From: Treponema sp. J25
GTDB lineage: Bacteria > Spirochaetota > Spirochaetia > Treponematales > Breznakiellaceae
Assembly (NCBI RefSeq): GCF_004343725.1
Contig: NZ_PTQW01000041.1
Location: 1-64,000 of the forward strand
Length of the DNA: 64,000 bases
Direction: 5' to 3'
Part shown: in pieces, positions 53,036-63,690 of the stretch
Numbering within the stretch: position 1 is the stretch's first letter
How the letters are laid out: the number at the start of each line of letters is the position of its first letter
Translations under genes and position numbers: made by a program
Notes under the pieces: generated by a model
The model's input: only the letters and a program-made list of their open reading frames with translations
Databases searched by the model: none
What the model was told of the DNA's origin: nothing

Positions 53036-54373
53036 TTATGACGAACCCTGGGGAAGGGAGCTAAGGTCCAGAGCAAACACCTTACTCTTTCGTTTGTAAT
53101 CGTAGAGGCGGCGTTTCCGCTCGGGAAGCTCTTCTACGGAAATTTCCTTGAACCCCAGGTACTCAAACCAATCGTGGGTCCGGGTGGTGAGCACAAAAAC
53201 CCGCTTCATGCCCTGCTTGCGGGCCCTTTCTATGAGATAGCCCACGATACGGCGCCCCATGTTGAGTTCCCCGTAGAGGGGATCTGTGGCCAGGGCGGCA
53301 ATTTCTCCCTGTCCTTCCCCCCAATCGTGGAGGGCTCCACAGGCGTGTACGGACCCATCGATGTCAAATACCACGTAATCCTTTATCTTTTCGTGAATAT
53401 CGTCGGCGCTGCGGCGGAGGAGTATCCCCTGTTCCATAAGGGGTTCCATGAGCCGCAGGATCTGGGGGATATCGTCAGCCAAAAGGGGCCGGATCGACTC
53501 ATATTCATCGGCGTAGATCATGGTCCCTGCCCCCAGATTGGAAAAAAGTTCCCGGAGTACCGCCCCTTCTTCCCGGCCGTCTACCAGGTGTACCCGCTCC
53601 ACCCCCGCCCGGCCTGCCCGCAGGGCCAACTGGAGTTCTTCCAGGGGGCGGTCCTTTTGGGGGCTGTTCATATCCAGGATGGCCTGGGCTTCCTGAAGGG
53701 TAAGGCGTCCAATACGGCCCGAGGCATCGCAGGAAAGGTTCGCCGGCACCTGGTAGTGGGATGTCATGAGAGGTCCATGGGCTGAAAGGATAAAGAATTT
53801 TACCGCCCCCAGGGCCCGGCATACTTCCAGGGCTATTTCATCACTGGGAAGATTGTAGGGCTTCCCCGCAATACTCCAGCCGATACAGGGAATAATGGGA
53901 ACCATCCCCATCTGGAGTACCCGTGACAGGGGTTCTACCAGAATTTTTTCTACCACCCCCGAATGCCCATAATCGACTCCATTTACCACGCCTAAGCCAC
54001 GGGCGCGCACAAAATTACCGATCACCGAGTCGATACGGCTCGCCGAAAGGGCCGTCATAAAGCGGGTCGCCACTTCAAAGGCCGCCATTTTTACAAAGGG
54101 AATGGCCTGGCCTGAAGTCAGCCGGACGGTCCCCTCATATGACCAGGGAATTTCGTATTCCGTGAGGACCGCATCAATCCATTCTTTGGCCCCCGGTACA
54201 ATCACAACCCGGATGCCCGTTTGGGCAAGCAAGGCCAGGTCGTTCATCAGGGAAGGAAAGGATGGGGCTTCGGTAAGGGGATAATCAACTTTAAACACCA
54301 TCGTCCTTCCGTGGAAGCGGCTCTGGTAAAAAAAGGCTTCCCGGATGAGTTCTACCTGACTCGTTTGTTGCAT
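53036..54373 (-). CDS. argA: N-acetylglutamate synthase, ArgA type
   Basis: The protein is 445 residues. An amino-acid-kinase-like domain spans about 25-285 (TGIRVVIVPGAKEWID, MVPIIPCIGWSIAGKPYNLPSDE). A GNAT acetyltransferase domain spans about 290-430 (IRPLLADDIPQILRLMEPL, IAALATDPLYGELNMGRRIV, VFVLTTRTHDWFEYLGF). This is the ArgA layout. It acetylates glutamate for arginine synthesis, and the kinase-like part usually holds the arginine feedback site. The first gene of the minus-strand block; 110 nt separate it from recO. Confidence 0.92.
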   Translation of the reverse strand: MQQTSQVELIREAFFYQSRFHGRTMVFKVDYPLTEAPSFPSLMNDLALLAQTGIRVVIVPGAKEWIDAVLTEYEIPWSYEGTVRLTSGQAIPFVKMAAFEVATRFMTALSASRIDSVIGNFVRARGLGVVNGVDYGHSGVVEKILVEPLSRVLQMGMVPIIPCIGWSIAGKPYNLPSDEIALEVCRALGAVKFFILSAHGPLMTSHYQVPANLSCDASGRIGRLTLQEAQAILDMNSPQKDRPLEELQLALRAGRAGVERVHLVDGREEGAVLRELFSNLGAGTMIYADEYESIRPLLADDIPQILRLMEPLMEQGILLRRSADDIHEKIKDYVVFDIDGSVHACGALHDWGEGQGEIAALATDPLYGELNMGRRIVGYLIERARKQGMKRVFVLTTRTHDWFEYLGFKEISVEELPERKRRLYDYKRKSKVFALDLSSLPQGSS

Positions 54374-54626
54374 GCCCCTGCCCCTTGTGTGGTGGTATGG
54401 TTTTACTGATTATAGTCTTCTCCTTTTTTTTCGGAAAGGGGCCACCGGTGAAAATGGTCTTTCCTCTCCTTTGTCGCCATACGGTTCTGCCCCAGAACAT
54501 AAGGGTAGCCGCGTACCCTTTTGCCTGGGAGCTTTTTAGAACCTTACACCGGGAATTTTTGTGCTTTTGGTCTTTCTATTTGCTTTTTTGCCCCATATTT
54601 GCGATATTTTAGCCAGAGGTTGCACT
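54374..54626. other. Divergent intergenic region between argA and lon
   Basis: No gene is supported in these 253 nt. The stretch is T-rich (CTTCTCCTTTTTTTTCGG) with no convincing -35/-10 pair by eye. Promoters for both genes should lie here. No HAIR-type or CIRCE-type heat-shock palindrome is visible. AGAGGT at 54616-54621 is the lon ribosome site. Confidence 0.5.
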
Positions 54627-57296
54627 ATGTCAGATCAACAAGGCATCGTTCCTATTGAACAAATATTACCCAACAAATTGTACCTGGTAGCCCTCATGGG
54701 GCGCCCCATATTTCCCGGTATTTTTACTCCCATCATGATTGGGAATCCCACCGACGTAAAGGTGGTGGAAGAGGCCCTCTCGGGAGACGGGCTCATTGGG
54801 CTCGTGATGTTGATGAATGAAACCGAGAATCCCACCATCGATGACCTGTATAAGGTAGGAACCGTGGCCAAAATCGTAAAGAAGATTAACCTTCCCGATG
54901 GGGGGGTGAATATCTTCATTTCTACCCTGAAGCGCTTCCGGATAAAAAAGGCCCTGAATCCGGCAAACCCCATCGTGGCGGCGGTGGAATATCTGGAAGA
55001 TGAAGAGGATGACACCAGCGAAGTAAAGGCCCTTACCCGGGCCCTGATCAGCGAGATGAAGCAGATCTCCGAAAACAACCCCCTCTTTTCGGAAGAGATG
55101 CGCCTGAATATGATCAACATTGATCATCCCGGGAAGATCGCCGACTTCATTGCCAGCATCCTTAATATCGATAAGACCGAACAGCAGCGGATCCTGGAAA
55201 TCCTTAATGTGCGCAAGCGGATGGAACAGGTCCTGGTCTTTATTAAAAAGGAGCAGGAACTGTTAAAAATCCAGAAGAAGATCCAGAAAGAAATCAACGA
55301 AAAGATTGAAAAAAGCCAGCGGGAATATTTTTTGCGGGAAGAGCTCAAGGCGATTAAACAAGAGCTGGGGATGACCACCGATGCGAAGAGCAGCGAGTAC
55401 CAGCGCTTTAAAGAAAAGATCGAAGAGCTCCATTTTGAAGGGGAAATCAAAGAGGCCGTAGAACAGGAATTAGAAAAATTCAGCCTCATGGATCCCAACT
55501 CCAGTGAGTTTATCGTAACCCGCAATTACCTGGATACCATCGTGAACCTTCCCTGGAAAGATCCCGAACCCGAACAGTTTGATCTTCACCGGGCCCGGGA
55601 AATTCTGGAGGAGGACCACTATGGGCTTAAGGACGTGAAGGATCGTATCGTAGAGTATCTGGCAGTGCGAAAACTCCGGAAGGACACCAAGGGTTCTATC
55701 CTGTGCCTTGTGGGTCCCCCGGGGGTGGGGAAAACCAGTGTGGGCCGTTCTATTGCCCGGGCCCTGAATAAGCAGTTCTTCCGCTTTTCGGTGGGGGGCA
55801 TGCGGGATGAGGCGGAAATTAAGGGGCATCGTCGGACCTATGTGGGTGCCATGCCGGGGAAGATCATCCAGGGGCTTAAAATCGTAAAGACCAAGGACCC
55901 GGTGTTTATGATAGACGAGATCGATAAAATGGGTTCCAGTTTTCAAGGGGACCCTTCCAGCGCGCTCCTTGAGGTACTGGACCCGGAACAAAACTACAGT
56001 TTCCGGGACCATTACCTGGACTTGCCCTTTGATGTATCCCATGTGTTCTTTATTGTTACCGCCAACACCCTGGATACGATTCCCCTTCCGCTCTTAGACC
56101 GGATGGAGGTGATTCAATTGCCGGGCTATATTGATGTGGAAAAACTGGAAATCGCCCGGCAGTACCTTATTCCGCGGAGCCTTGAACGGAATGGGCTTAA
56201 AAAGACCCAGGTACGCTATACCCGGGATGCTCTGCTGTTTATTGCTAATGGCTATGCCCGGGAAGCGGGGGTCCGTAATTTCGAAAAGAACCTGGATAAG
56301 ATTCATCGGAAACTGGCAAAACAGGTGGTGGATGCTCTGGAAGAGGAGCAACAAACAGTCGATGGGGCATCCACTCCCCCTGCAGGGGCCAGCGCCGAAG
56401 CCTCGGCTAAGGAAGGGGTCTCCTCTTCGGGGAAACCTGCCGGCGAGGCCAGGGCAGTGCCCGATACGAGTCAGGAGGGAACCGTCTCGGCGCGGGTTTC
56501 CTCGGCAAAGGAAGAGGGCGCCCGGGAAACCTCCCCCGTACAGCTTGCGGCGGGGCAGGAAACGGTACCGGGTCAAGAAAAAGCCGATCAAGCGGCGAAG
56601 CCGGTGGAAGCCTCTTCTGCGCCTCGGGGAAAAGGAAAAGGGAATAACCTCGCCAGAAATGGACTTCCCCGCTTTGTCATCGATAAGCCCGCGGTGGAAA
56701 AATATCTGGGTAAACCCATCTTCGCAGAGGAAGAGATAAAACGGGCAGATCGGCCGGGAATGGCCGTAGGCCTTGCCTGGACAAGCCTGGGTGGGGACAC
56801 CCTTATCATCGAAGCGGTAGCTATCCCCGGGAAAGAGGGGATTACCCTTACCGGTAAAATGGGAGAGGTGATGAAAGAGTCCGCTACCATCGCGTACACC
56901 TACACCCGTAAGTTGGTGGCAGAAAAATACGGCATTGGCCAGGAGTGGTTTGAAAAACATCACATCCATCTGCATATTCCTGAGGGGGCCACGCCAAAGG
57001 ATGGGCCTTCGGCGGGTATTACCATGGCCACGGCCCTGGTGTCCCTCGTAACCGGTCGGGTCATTGCGGATCGCTATGCCATGACGGGGGAATTGAGCCT
57101 TACGGGCCAGGTGCTTCCGATCGGAGGACTCAAAGAGAAGACCATCGCGGCCCAGAGGAACCGGGCAAAGCATATCATCATCCCGAAGAAAAACCTGCGG
57201 GACCTTGACGAGATTCCAGAGCATGTAAAGAAGGGGATTGAATTCCACCCCGTGGAACGTTTTGAAGAGGTCCTTGCCCTGGTTCTGCCTGATTAA
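54627..57296 (+). CDS. lon: ATP-dependent protease Lon with low-complexity insert, 889 aa
   Basis: The LON substrate domain comes first (about residues 10-205), then coiled coils (about 215-310), the AAA+ module with GPPGVGKTS (near 363) and [11 protein letters not shown], and the protease domain. The latter has the catalytic Ser in [12 protein letters not shown] (near 794) and Lys in GGLKEKT (near 837). Between motor and protease, about residues 572-672, lies a stretch of 100 residues made almost only of Ala, Glu, Ser, Gly, Pro, Lys and Gln. Most Lon proteins have a short linker there. The start at 54627 follows AGAGGT. Lon removes damaged and regulatory proteins. Confidence 0.96.
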   Translation: MSDQQGIVPIEQILPNKLYLVALMGRPIFPGIFTPIMIGNPTDVKVVEEALSGDGLIGLVMLMNETENPTIDDLYKVGTVAKIVKKINLPDGGVNIFISTLKRFRIKKALNPANPIVAAVEYLEDEEDDTSEVKALTRALISEMKQISENNPLFSEEMRLNMINIDHPGKIADFIASILNIDKTEQQRILEILNVRKRMEQVLVFIKKEQELLKIQKKIQKEINEKIEKSQREYFLREELKAIKQELGMTTDAKSSEYQRFKEKIEELHFEGEIKEAVEQELEKFSLMDPNSSEFIVTRNYLDTIVNLPWKDPEPEQFDLHRAREILEEDHYGLKDVKDRIVEYLAVRKLRKDTKGSILCLVGPPGVGKTSVGRSIARALNKQFFRFSVGGMRDEAEIKGHRRTYVGAMPGKIIQGLKIVKTKDPVFMIDEIDKMGSSFQGDPSSALLEVLDPEQNYSFRDHYLDLPFDVSHVFFIVTANTLDTIPLPLLDRMEVIQLPGYIDVEKLEIARQYLIPRSLERNGLKKTQVRYTRDALLFIANGYAREAGVRNFEKNLDKIHRKLAKQVVDALEEEQQTVDGASTPPAGASAEASAKEGVSSSGKPAGEARAVPDTSQEGTVSARVSSAKEEGARETSPVQLAAGQETVPGQEKADQAAKPVEASSAPRGKGKGNNLARNGLPRFVIDKPAVEKYLGKPIFAEEEIKRADRPGMAVGLAWTSLGGDTLIIEAVAIPGKEGITLTGKMGEVMKESATIAYTYTRKLVAEKYGIGQEWFEKHHIHLHIPEGATPKDGPSAGITMATALVSLVTGRVIADRYAMTGELSLTGQVLPIGGLKEKTIAAQRNRAKHIIIPKKNLRDLDEIPEHVKKGIEFHPVERFEEVLALVLPD

Positions 57297-57311
57297 GCGA
57301 TGTGGTACCGT

Positions 57312-57342
57312 GCTACGGGTCTTCTCGCGGAAGACCCGTAGC
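57312..57342 (+). promoter_or_regulatory. Perfect 13-bp hairpin behind lon
   Basis: GCTACGGGTCTTC (57312-57324) pairs with GAAGACCCGTAGC (57330-57342) around TCGCG. No T-run follows, so it may be a processing or Rho-linked end. The next 260 nt to the chemoreceptor-like gene hold GC-rich folds (GGGCC near 57380-57415) and no supported gene. Confidence 0.6.
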
Positions 57343-57609
57343 AAGAAGCCCCGTACCTGGAACGTCAGAGAATCTCCATCGAGGCCCGTTGAGGGCCCCG
57401 CCGGGGCCTCAGGCCTATCCCAGAACTAAAAGAAAAGCGACCTTCTAAAAAAGGTGTGGAAGTATCATGGTACCAATCCTCAAAGGGGCACAGAAAAGTG
57501 TACCAGCCCTTTCCACCGAGGAGGGCCGGTACCTTCAGTGGTGGCCCCGGCGGAAGCGCCCCCTTGCGAATCGTCAAAAAATGGGCATACTTATACCCTG
57601 GAGGATATG

Positions 57610-59211
57610 ATGGCGGGTTTTGTGGACCTCTATAAAGATGCCGGACCAGAAGTAGCACAAAAGGCTCTGCGATTACGGGCGATTTTGTTGCTTGTTCTTA
57701 TTATTCTGCCGGTAGTGAGTGTTCTTGATTTTGTTACGGGGGATCTTGTTAATTCAATCTTTGAGCTTTCCTTAGTGGTGATAAACGGTATTGCCTTTAT
57801 TATTCTATATCGAGGAAACTATAAGCGGGCTGCCTTTTTGGCTATTATTGCTACGACGGTGATGTTACTGATCATGTCCCTCGTGGTAAGTAGTCGGGAA
57901 GCAACCCTTTTGTATCGTAATGTGGCTTTCAATGCGGTGGTGTTGGCCTTTATAGTTTTATTCAGCAACGATATGCGTCTTGCTGTAGGAATTTCTCTGA
58001 TTCAGGCGACAATTTCCCTTGTGCTTTTTGCGTTTGCTTTTCTTTTACCGGCGGGGCTTCCTATTTCTGCTATTGTGATTAATCTTGTGGTAAGTTTAGT
58101 ACTTCATTTCTTTCTTTCGTACCTGTTATTTTCTTCTACCAAAATACAGAATGAATTGAATAAGGCCCTGCGGGATGCGAGTGAGCGGGATCAGCAGCAG
58201 ATTGAAAAGTATGGTACCATTGTTGAAGGAATAGCAAAGAATCTCGAGTCCCTGGGACAGCTTTCGAATCATCTCCAGCGGATTCGGGATCTGCTTTCGG
58301 AATCTACGGGGGCGGTGATTTCTATCGAAGCCCGGATCCGGGATCTGGAAAACGCCGCAGATACGACGAATCAGGCGGCTACTACCATTGGTAAGCGAAT
58401 AGAAGATTTAAATCGCAATATAGAAGAACAGTCCGCAGCCCAGATAGAATCCTCTGCTTCGATTAACGAAATGGTCGCCTCTATCCGTAATGTGGCCGAA
58501 TCGGCCAACCGGCGACGGGCTTCCCTTGCCCAGCTTGACGGTACCGCCGACGAGGGAATGCAGCGCCTCGATGGCCTCCTTTCCCACATTGGTCGTATAG
58601 AAGGAAGTATCGGGGCTATCCAGAAAATGGTGGGGGTTATCAATGCTATTGCGGGTTCCACGAACCTCCTATCTATGAACGCGGCCATCGAGGCGGCCCA
58701 TGCGGGAGAGGCGGGCCGGGGGTTTGCGGTGGTGGCCGAGGAAATCCGCAAGCTTGCCGATACGGCAGGAAAAAATGCCAAGGAAATAGGGCGACAACTC
58801 CAGGAAGTTATCGATGTGATAACCCGGGCTGCCGAGGAAAGCCAGGGGACCCGCAGTGCCTTTCAGGAAATTCGAAAAGAAATTACCGGCGTTATCACCG
58901 CCTTTGATGAGATTCGGACCGCCACAGCGGAACTCGCCGAAGGGGGAAGACAAATTCTCGAAGCCCTGGCTACCCTTAATACTCTATCGGGCCAGGTAAA
59001 GAGCGGTGGGGCAGAAATCAGCGAAGCCCAGAAGGCTCTAGAAAAGCTCCAGGGGAACATGTACACCGCCCTGGCATCCCTCCGGGATAATGCCCGCCTT
59101 GTGATGGAAAAGGATGGGGCCATCTTGAAGGCGGTCCAGGAGGTTGCTTCGGTGAGCGAGGCAAGTTTCCATCATGCAAAAGAATTGCATGGTCAGGTTG
59201 CCGGTTCGTAA
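57610..59211 (+). CDS. Membrane methyl-accepting chemotaxis-type protein, 533 aa
   Basis: About six transmembrane helices fill residues 20-190 with almost no periplasmic loops. Then comes a long coiled coil and the receptor signalling tip ([39 protein letters not shown]). The tip binds CheA and CheW. The lack of a periplasmic sensor domain suggests it senses membrane state, an intracellular cue, or has a role outside classical taxis. I start it at 57610, 5 nt after GGAGG; the ATG at 57607 is too close to that site. Confidence 0.88.
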   Translation: MAGFVDLYKDAGPEVAQKALRLRAILLLVLIILPVVSVLDFVTGDLVNSIFELSLVVINGIAFIILYRGNYKRAAFLAIIATTVMLLIMSLVVSSREATLLYRNVAFNAVVLAFIVLFSNDMRLAVGISLIQATISLVLFAFAFLLPAGLPISAIVINLVVSLVLHFFLSYLLFSSTKIQNELNKALRDASERDQQQIEKYGTIVEGIAKNLESLGQLSNHLQRIRDLLSESTGAVISIEARIRDLENAADTTNQAATTIGKRIEDLNRNIEEQSAAQIESSASINEMVASIRNVAESANRRRASLAQLDGTADEGMQRLDGLLSHIGRIEGSIGAIQKMVGVINAIAGSTNLLSMNAAIEAAHAGEAGRGFAVVAEEIRKLADTAGKNAKEIGRQLQEVIDVITRAAEESQGTRSAFQEIRKEITGVITAFDEIRTATAELAEGGRQILEALATLNTLSGQVKSGGAEISEAQKALEKLQGNMYTALASLRDNARLVMEKDGAILKAVQEVASVSEASFHHAKELHGQVAGS

Positions 59212-59217
59212 TTGGCT

Positions 59218-60522
59218 ATGAGGGAGCGGCAAGAACTTTTTTTCCCCCTTGATAACAGTGCCATTTTTATGGCCGCCATTGCCGGGCGAAGGGGGCCTTT
59301 TATTTATCAGTTCTATGTGGAACTGCGTCATCCGGTGGTGCTGCCTGCCCTGGAGATGGCGGTGGAGCGACTTTTCCCCCGATTCCCCTATCTTTTTGTC
59401 CGGCTCCGGCGGGGGGTATTCTGGCAGTATCTTGAACCCTTAGACAAACCACCGCCGGTGGAACGCTTACCCCCTGCGCCGGGCCTCTCTATGGGATCTA
59501 TTTCTCGAAAAGGACTCTTACGCATCTATGTACGGGGGCGGCGTATCGCCTGCGAATTCCATCATGCCATTACGGATGGCACCGGGGCTATCACCTTCCT
59601 TAAGGCCCTGGTGGTGGAATACTGCCGTCAATTGGGGATAGGGCGGGAACTAGACCCCCAGATACTGGCTGGCATCCCCCAACCGGAGGAAGCGGTGGAC
59701 CCCGCCGAGTACGAAGATTCTTATAATCGATACTTTCGGCCAGGGCCGCCGGTGCCAGAAACCCTGCCCCCGGCCTTTGTGATTCCCGGTTGGCGGATGC
59801 GTTTCGGCTACCGGGAAACCATAGGCACGATTCCCCTCGAGCCACTGCTTTCCTATTGCAGGGGAAAGAAGGTGAGTATTACGGAATTCCTTGTGGCGGT
59901 CCATATAGCAACTCTTCAAGACCTGTACACTGCTCTTCCTGCTAAGAAACAGCGGAAAAGTAAAAAAATCATTTCCGTACAGGTGCCGGTAAACCTGCGA
60001 AAAATATACCCTTCCCGAACATTGCGGAATTTCTTCCTTTTTGTGGCTCCCTATATTGATCTTCGCCTGGGCTTTTGGTCCTTTGAGGAAATCCTTAAGC
60101 GGGTACACCATCAGATGCAACTAGGGCTTGAAGAAAAAGAACTGGTCCGTCAGATTAAACGAAACGTGGGAGGAGAGCGGAATCCCTTTAATAGACTTGT
60201 GGTCTTGCCTATCAAATTACTGGTGTTGAAGCTTATCAATGCCCTCATCGGGGTGGGATCCTATTCGGGCTCCCTTTCTAACATTGGGTCGATAGAAGTA
60301 CCTCCTCCCTTTGATGCGGAAATAGAGCGTTTTAGTTTTCTTACCAGTCGGGCCCACAAAACGGGGGCCAACATTGGGGTCTGTAGTTTTAAAGAAACCC
60401 TGTATATCATTATTGGAAGCACCGTCGGGGAGGTTGAATTCGAGCGGCTCTTTTTTCGGCGTCTTGCCTCCTGCTCCTTGCCGGTTACGGTGCTGATGGA
60501 ACGATATGGAGGAAACGAATGA
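59218..60522 (+). CDS. Condensation-like acyltransferase, 434 aa
   Basis: The HHxxxDG motif of the chloramphenicol-acetyltransferase/condensation superfamily reads HHAITDG (near residue 117), and the C-terminal half has SLSNIGSIEVPPPF, resembling the DFGWG-region of wax-ester and alcohol acyltransferases. It should join an acyl group to an alcohol or amine, but no carrier-protein or adenylation gene is nearby. The start is uncertain: ATG 59218 or TTG 59212, and neither has a good ribosome site. Its stop overlaps the next gene (ATGA), implying a joint role. Confidence 0.75.
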   Translation: MRERQELFFPLDNSAIFMAAIAGRRGPFIYQFYVELRHPVVLPALEMAVERLFPRFPYLFVRLRRGVFWQYLEPLDKPPPVERLPPAPGLSMGSISRKGLLRIYVRGRRIACEFHHAITDGTGAITFLKALVVEYCRQLGIGRELDPQILAGIPQPEEAVDPAEYEDSYNRYFRPGPPVPETLPPAFVIPGWRMRFGYRETIGTIPLEPLLSYCRGKKVSITEFLVAVHIATLQDLYTALPAKKQRKSKKIISVQVPVNLRKIYPSRTLRNFFLFVAPYIDLRLGFWSFEEILKRVHHQMQLGLEEKELVRQIKRNVGGERNPFNRLVVLPIKLLVLKLINALIGVGSYSGSLSNIGSIEVPPPFDAEIERFSFLTSRAHKTGANIGVCSFKETLYIIIGSTVGEVEFERLFFRRLASCSLPVTVLMERYGGNE

Positions 60523-61280
60523 ATCTGCGGTATTGCCCTGCCTGTGGGGTCTTTGTTCGTGCTACGGATCTGCAGTGCCCCCTTTGTGGGAAACCCACTA
60601 TTGAAGGGGGAAGTGTACAGGAGGGAGAAAAGCTTCCCGAACAGCCCCCTATTGTTTCTGGAAGAGAAGTTTCGGCTACAGGGAACTCCGATCCCTATGG
60701 AGAGATGAAGAATCTTTCCCGGGGAGAAAAACGCTTTATTGTGGTGGAACTCCTCTCAGTGTTTAGTGGCATTGCGGTGGTGGTAACCCTTTTGGTGGAT
60801 CTTTTCACATCCCATCGTATTGGCTGGTCCCTGTATGCCCTTTTTGGAATTATTGCCTTCTGGCTTATGGTGAATATTCCCCTCTTGTTATACCGTCATC
60901 CCTGGATAGTGGTGGCCATCCTTGTCCCTTCGTTGCCACTCCTCGTGTTTATTTTTGATGTCCTGGACGGGAAGATTACCTGGTTCCTTCCCTTTGGATT
61001 CCCTATAACGATACTTACCGAGCTTTCTCTGGTGCTTACGGGGCTTTTCATAGGAATTATGAAACGCAAAGGCCTGAATGTTTTTGCGGTGCTGCTGCTT
61101 GGGGCTACTCTCTTCTGTGTAGGATTAGAGGGCATCCTTTCTCTGAACTTCCAGGGAAGGCTCCTGTTTAGCTGGTCTGTGGTGGTGGCCCTTTCCTGTG
61201 TTCCTATGGCGGGTATTCTCTTTTATCTTCACTATCGTATTATGCATCAGGCCTCGTTGCGTAAACTTTTCCGATTGTAG
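60519..61280 (+). CDS. Zinc-ribbon membrane protein, 253 aa
   Basis: A zinc ribbon (CPACGVFV and CPLCGKPT) forms the first 30 residues. A polar stretch follows, then six or so membrane helices (about 75-245). It matches the general build of the DUF6320 family, which often stands next to condensation-like acyltransferases. The ATGA overlap with that gene supports the pairing here. It may anchor the enzyme at the membrane or handle its lipid product; this is inference. Confidence 0.75.
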   Translation: MNLRYCPACGVFVRATDLQCPLCGKPTIEGGSVQEGEKLPEQPPIVSGREVSATGNSDPYGEMKNLSRGEKRFIVVELLSVFSGIAVVVTLLVDLFTSHRIGWSLYALFGIIAFWLMVNIPLLLYRHPWIVVAILVPSLPLLVFIFDVLDGKITWFLPFGFPITILTELSLVLTGLFIGIMKRKGLNVFAVLLLGATLFCVGLEGILSLNFQGRLLFSWSVVVALSCVPMAGILFYLHYRIMHQASLRKLFRL

Positions 61281-61381
61281 GCGCTGAGCCCTTCTGTGAC
61301 AGAGTCTCCGGGTTAGGGGCCTCTTATCAAAGGTGCTCCTAACCTCGCGGACCTCTGGTTTTTACCCTCCTTTAGTTTCTC

Positions 61382-61410
61382 TTGCCACGGTTCCCTGCTT
61401 ACGATACAAT
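61382..61410 (+). promoter_or_regulatory. Promoter of the EF-G paralogue
   Basis: TTGCCA (61382-61387), 17 nt, TACAAT (61405-61410). The start codon follows 56 nt later, with a small CCGGT/ACCGG fold in the leader. Confidence 0.7.
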
Positions 61411-61465
61411 GGCGCCGGTTATCACAGTTATTACCGGTGAGAAAATTACGAATCGGAGTTGCCAC

Positions 61466-63496
61466 ATGCTCAGCACCATGCGAAATATTGGTATCATGGC
61501 TCATATCGATGCAGGAAAAACAACCACCACCGAACGCATTCTCTACTATACGGGTAAAAGTCATCGAATAGGAGAAGTAGATGATGGGGAAGCCATCATG
61601 GACTGGATGGAACAGGAGCAAGAACGGGGAATAACCATCCAGAGCGCGGCTACCACAACCTACTGGCGGAACCATCAAATCAATATTATCGATACCCCCG
61701 GCCATGTGGACTTTACTGCGGAGGTAGAGCGGTCGCTCCGGGTCCTGGATGGGGCCATCGCGATTTTTTGCGCCGTCGGTGGGGTGGAACCCCAGACGGA
61801 AACGGTGTGGCATCAGGCGGATCGCTATCGGGTGCCCCGGATTGGCTATATTAACAAAATGGATCGACTGGGGGCCGATTTTTTTCAGGTTTTGGAAGAT
61901 ATAAAGACAAAACTGGGTGCCACCCCCGTACCTATCCAGCTTCCTATAGGAAAAGAGTCTTCTTTTGAGGGCGTTATCGATCTCATAGCTTTGCAGGAAA
62001 TTCGCTGGGATCCCTCCACCGATGGGGAAAAGATGTACTACAGCCCCGTGGCAGAGGAACGGATGGCCGAGGCCCTTCGGTATCGGGAGCACCTGATCGA
62101 TGTGCTTGCCAGCCATTCCGATGAAATTACCGAACGATACCTGGCGGGGGAAGAAATCCCCCAGGATTTGATAAAAAGGGAACTGAGGAAACAGGTGCTG
62201 AATCGGACGCTGGTTCCTATTTTGTGTGGCGCTTCTCGCCGTAACATGGGGGTACAGCCCCTCATCGATGCGGTGGTCGATTACCTCCCCGCCCCGGATG
62301 AGGTAGAACCGGCGGTTGGTTTTCATCTTAAAAAGGAAGAGGAAATCCAGATACCCTGTGATCCCAAAGGGGTACCCCTGGGGCTGGTGTTTAAAATTCA
62401 ATATGATCGAGAAGCGGGGAGCCTCTGCTATGTCCGTATGTATTCAGGTTCCATTAAACCGGGGGCGGTGGTTTTTAATGTGGGAAAGAAAAAACGAGAA
62501 CGGGCAAATCGTATCCTCCGGATGCATTCCAACAAATCGGAGCCCATGGATGAACTTAAGGCGGGGGATATCGGCGTCATTGTGGGGATGAAACTGGCCC
62601 AAACGGGAGATACCATTGGCAGCGAGGGGTACCCGGTGGTGCTAGAAAAAATGCATTTCCCCGAACCGGTTATTTCGGTGGCCATCGAACCCAAGAGTGT
62701 GTCGGAACAGGAAAAATTGCGGGAGGTTCTGGAAATCCTTTCCCGGGAGGATCCTACCTTTCTTATTAAAGAGAATGAAGAAACGGGGCAGCTTATCATT
62801 TCGGGTATGGGAGAACTGCACCTGGATGTGCTCGTTACCCGGATTTTAAAAGAATACAATGTGGGGGCAAAGGTCGGTAACCCCCAGGTAACCTACCGGG
62901 AGTCCATCTCTAAGGTAGTGGAACATACCCAACAGTTTAGCCGCATGCTGGCAGGAAAGGAAAATGCGGCCACCCTTACGATCCGTCTTGAGCCGCTTCC
63001 CCGGGGTAGTGGCAATCGATATACCTGCCAGGCTAAGAAGACCCTCGCCCCAGAAGAAATCTTTGATGCCATTGAACGGGGAATTCAGGCTTCCTTTAAT
63101 TCGGGGATTGTCCTGGGCTACCCCTGTATCGATGTGGGGGTGACCCTCCTGGATATTGAGTATTCGGAACTCACGGGAACAGAGTTTGCTTTCGAAGCCT
63201 GTGCCAGTATGGCCTTTGACGAGGCTGCCCGAAAGGCCGATCCCATTTTGCTCGAGCCTATCATGTCGGTAACCCTTATTTCTCCGAAGGAGTATGTGGG
63301 TGACGTGATTAGCCTGGTGGTTCAGCGGGGCGGTATTGTGCAGAGCATGGATTCCAAAGCCACGGTGGACCAGGTAAAGGCCGAGGCCCCGATGGCGAGC
63401 ATGTTTGGTTTCATGACGGCCCTCCGTTCCGTGAGTCAGGGGCGGGCTACCTTTTCTATGGAATTTTCGCATTTTGAAAAGAAGTCATCCCGCTAG
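61466..63496 (+). CDS. Elongation factor G paralogue (EF-G2 type), 676 aa
   Basis: G1 ([12 protein letters not shown]), G2 ([12 protein letters not shown]), G3 (DTPGHVDF) and G4 (NKMD) are all intact, followed by domains II-V with [12 protein letters not shown] and a C-terminal FGFMTALRS. The compact length and the sequence around [12 protein letters not shown] fit the second EF-G of spirochaetes. Relatives of that branch recycle ribosomes rather than translocate, so that is the likely task. The ATG at 61466 follows GGAG by 7 nt; open sequence from 61382 overlaps the promoter and is not used. Confidence 0.92.
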   Translation: MLSTMRNIGIMAHIDAGKTTTTERILYYTGKSHRIGEVDDGEAIMDWMEQEQERGITIQSAATTTYWRNHQINIIDTPGHVDFTAEVERSLRVLDGAIAIFCAVGGVEPQTETVWHQADRYRVPRIGYINKMDRLGADFFQVLEDIKTKLGATPVPIQLPIGKESSFEGVIDLIALQEIRWDPSTDGEKMYYSPVAEERMAEALRYREHLIDVLASHSDEITERYLAGEEIPQDLIKRELRKQVLNRTLVPILCGASRRNMGVQPLIDAVVDYLPAPDEVEPAVGFHLKKEEEIQIPCDPKGVPLGLVFKIQYDREAGSLCYVRMYSGSIKPGAVVFNVGKKKRERANRILRMHSNKSEPMDELKAGDIGVIVGMKLAQTGDTIGSEGYPVVLEKMHFPEPVISVAIEPKSVSEQEKLREVLEILSREDPTFLIKENEETGQLIISGMGELHLDVLVTRILKEYNVGAKVGNPQVTYRESISKVVEHTQQFSRMLAGKENAATLTIRLEPLPRGSGNRYTCQAKKTLAPEEIFDAIERGIQASFNSGIVLGYPCIDVGVTLLDIEYSELTGTEFAFEACASMAFDEAARKADPILLEPIMSVTLISPKEYVGDVISLVVQRGGIVQSMDSKATVDQVKAEAPMASMFGFMTALRSVSQGRATFSMEFSHFEKKSSR

Positions 63497-63690
63497 TCGA
63501 GTGCGGGAGGATAGGAAACAGGAGAGGGGGTAACGTTGTAGTAGGTGCAGGCGATAGGTTTCTCCCCATGATAAACCAGGAAATCCTGAAAAGGGCCCTC
63601 TGGATACGGGATCCCCACAGGGGTTACAGCACAGAGGCCCTTTTCAGTATATATCCCCGTGATTAAAAAGCCGTTTAAAAAAGTTAACAA
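63493..63690 (-). CDS. Possible small protein, 65 aa
   Basis: A frame from a TTG at 63690 overlaps the end of the ParB-domain gene by 47 nt and ends beside the EF-G paralogue stop. Its middle ([20 protein letters not shown]) looks protein-like, but there is no ATG, GTG or good ribosome site. It could be a coupled small gene or chance. Confidence 0.25.
   Translation of the reverse strand: MLTFLNGFLITGIYTEKGLCAVTPVGIPYPEGPFQDFLVYHGEKPIACTYYNVTPSPVSYPPALD

Noticed and set aside
56094-57344. Antisense frame of 416 codons over lon
   Set aside because: It mirrors lon codon bias, is rich in Arg, His and Pro, and has no start signals.
61313-62401. Antisense frame of 362 codons over the EF-G paralogue
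   Set aside because: It lies opposite highly conserved GTPase motifs and carries no motif of its own.
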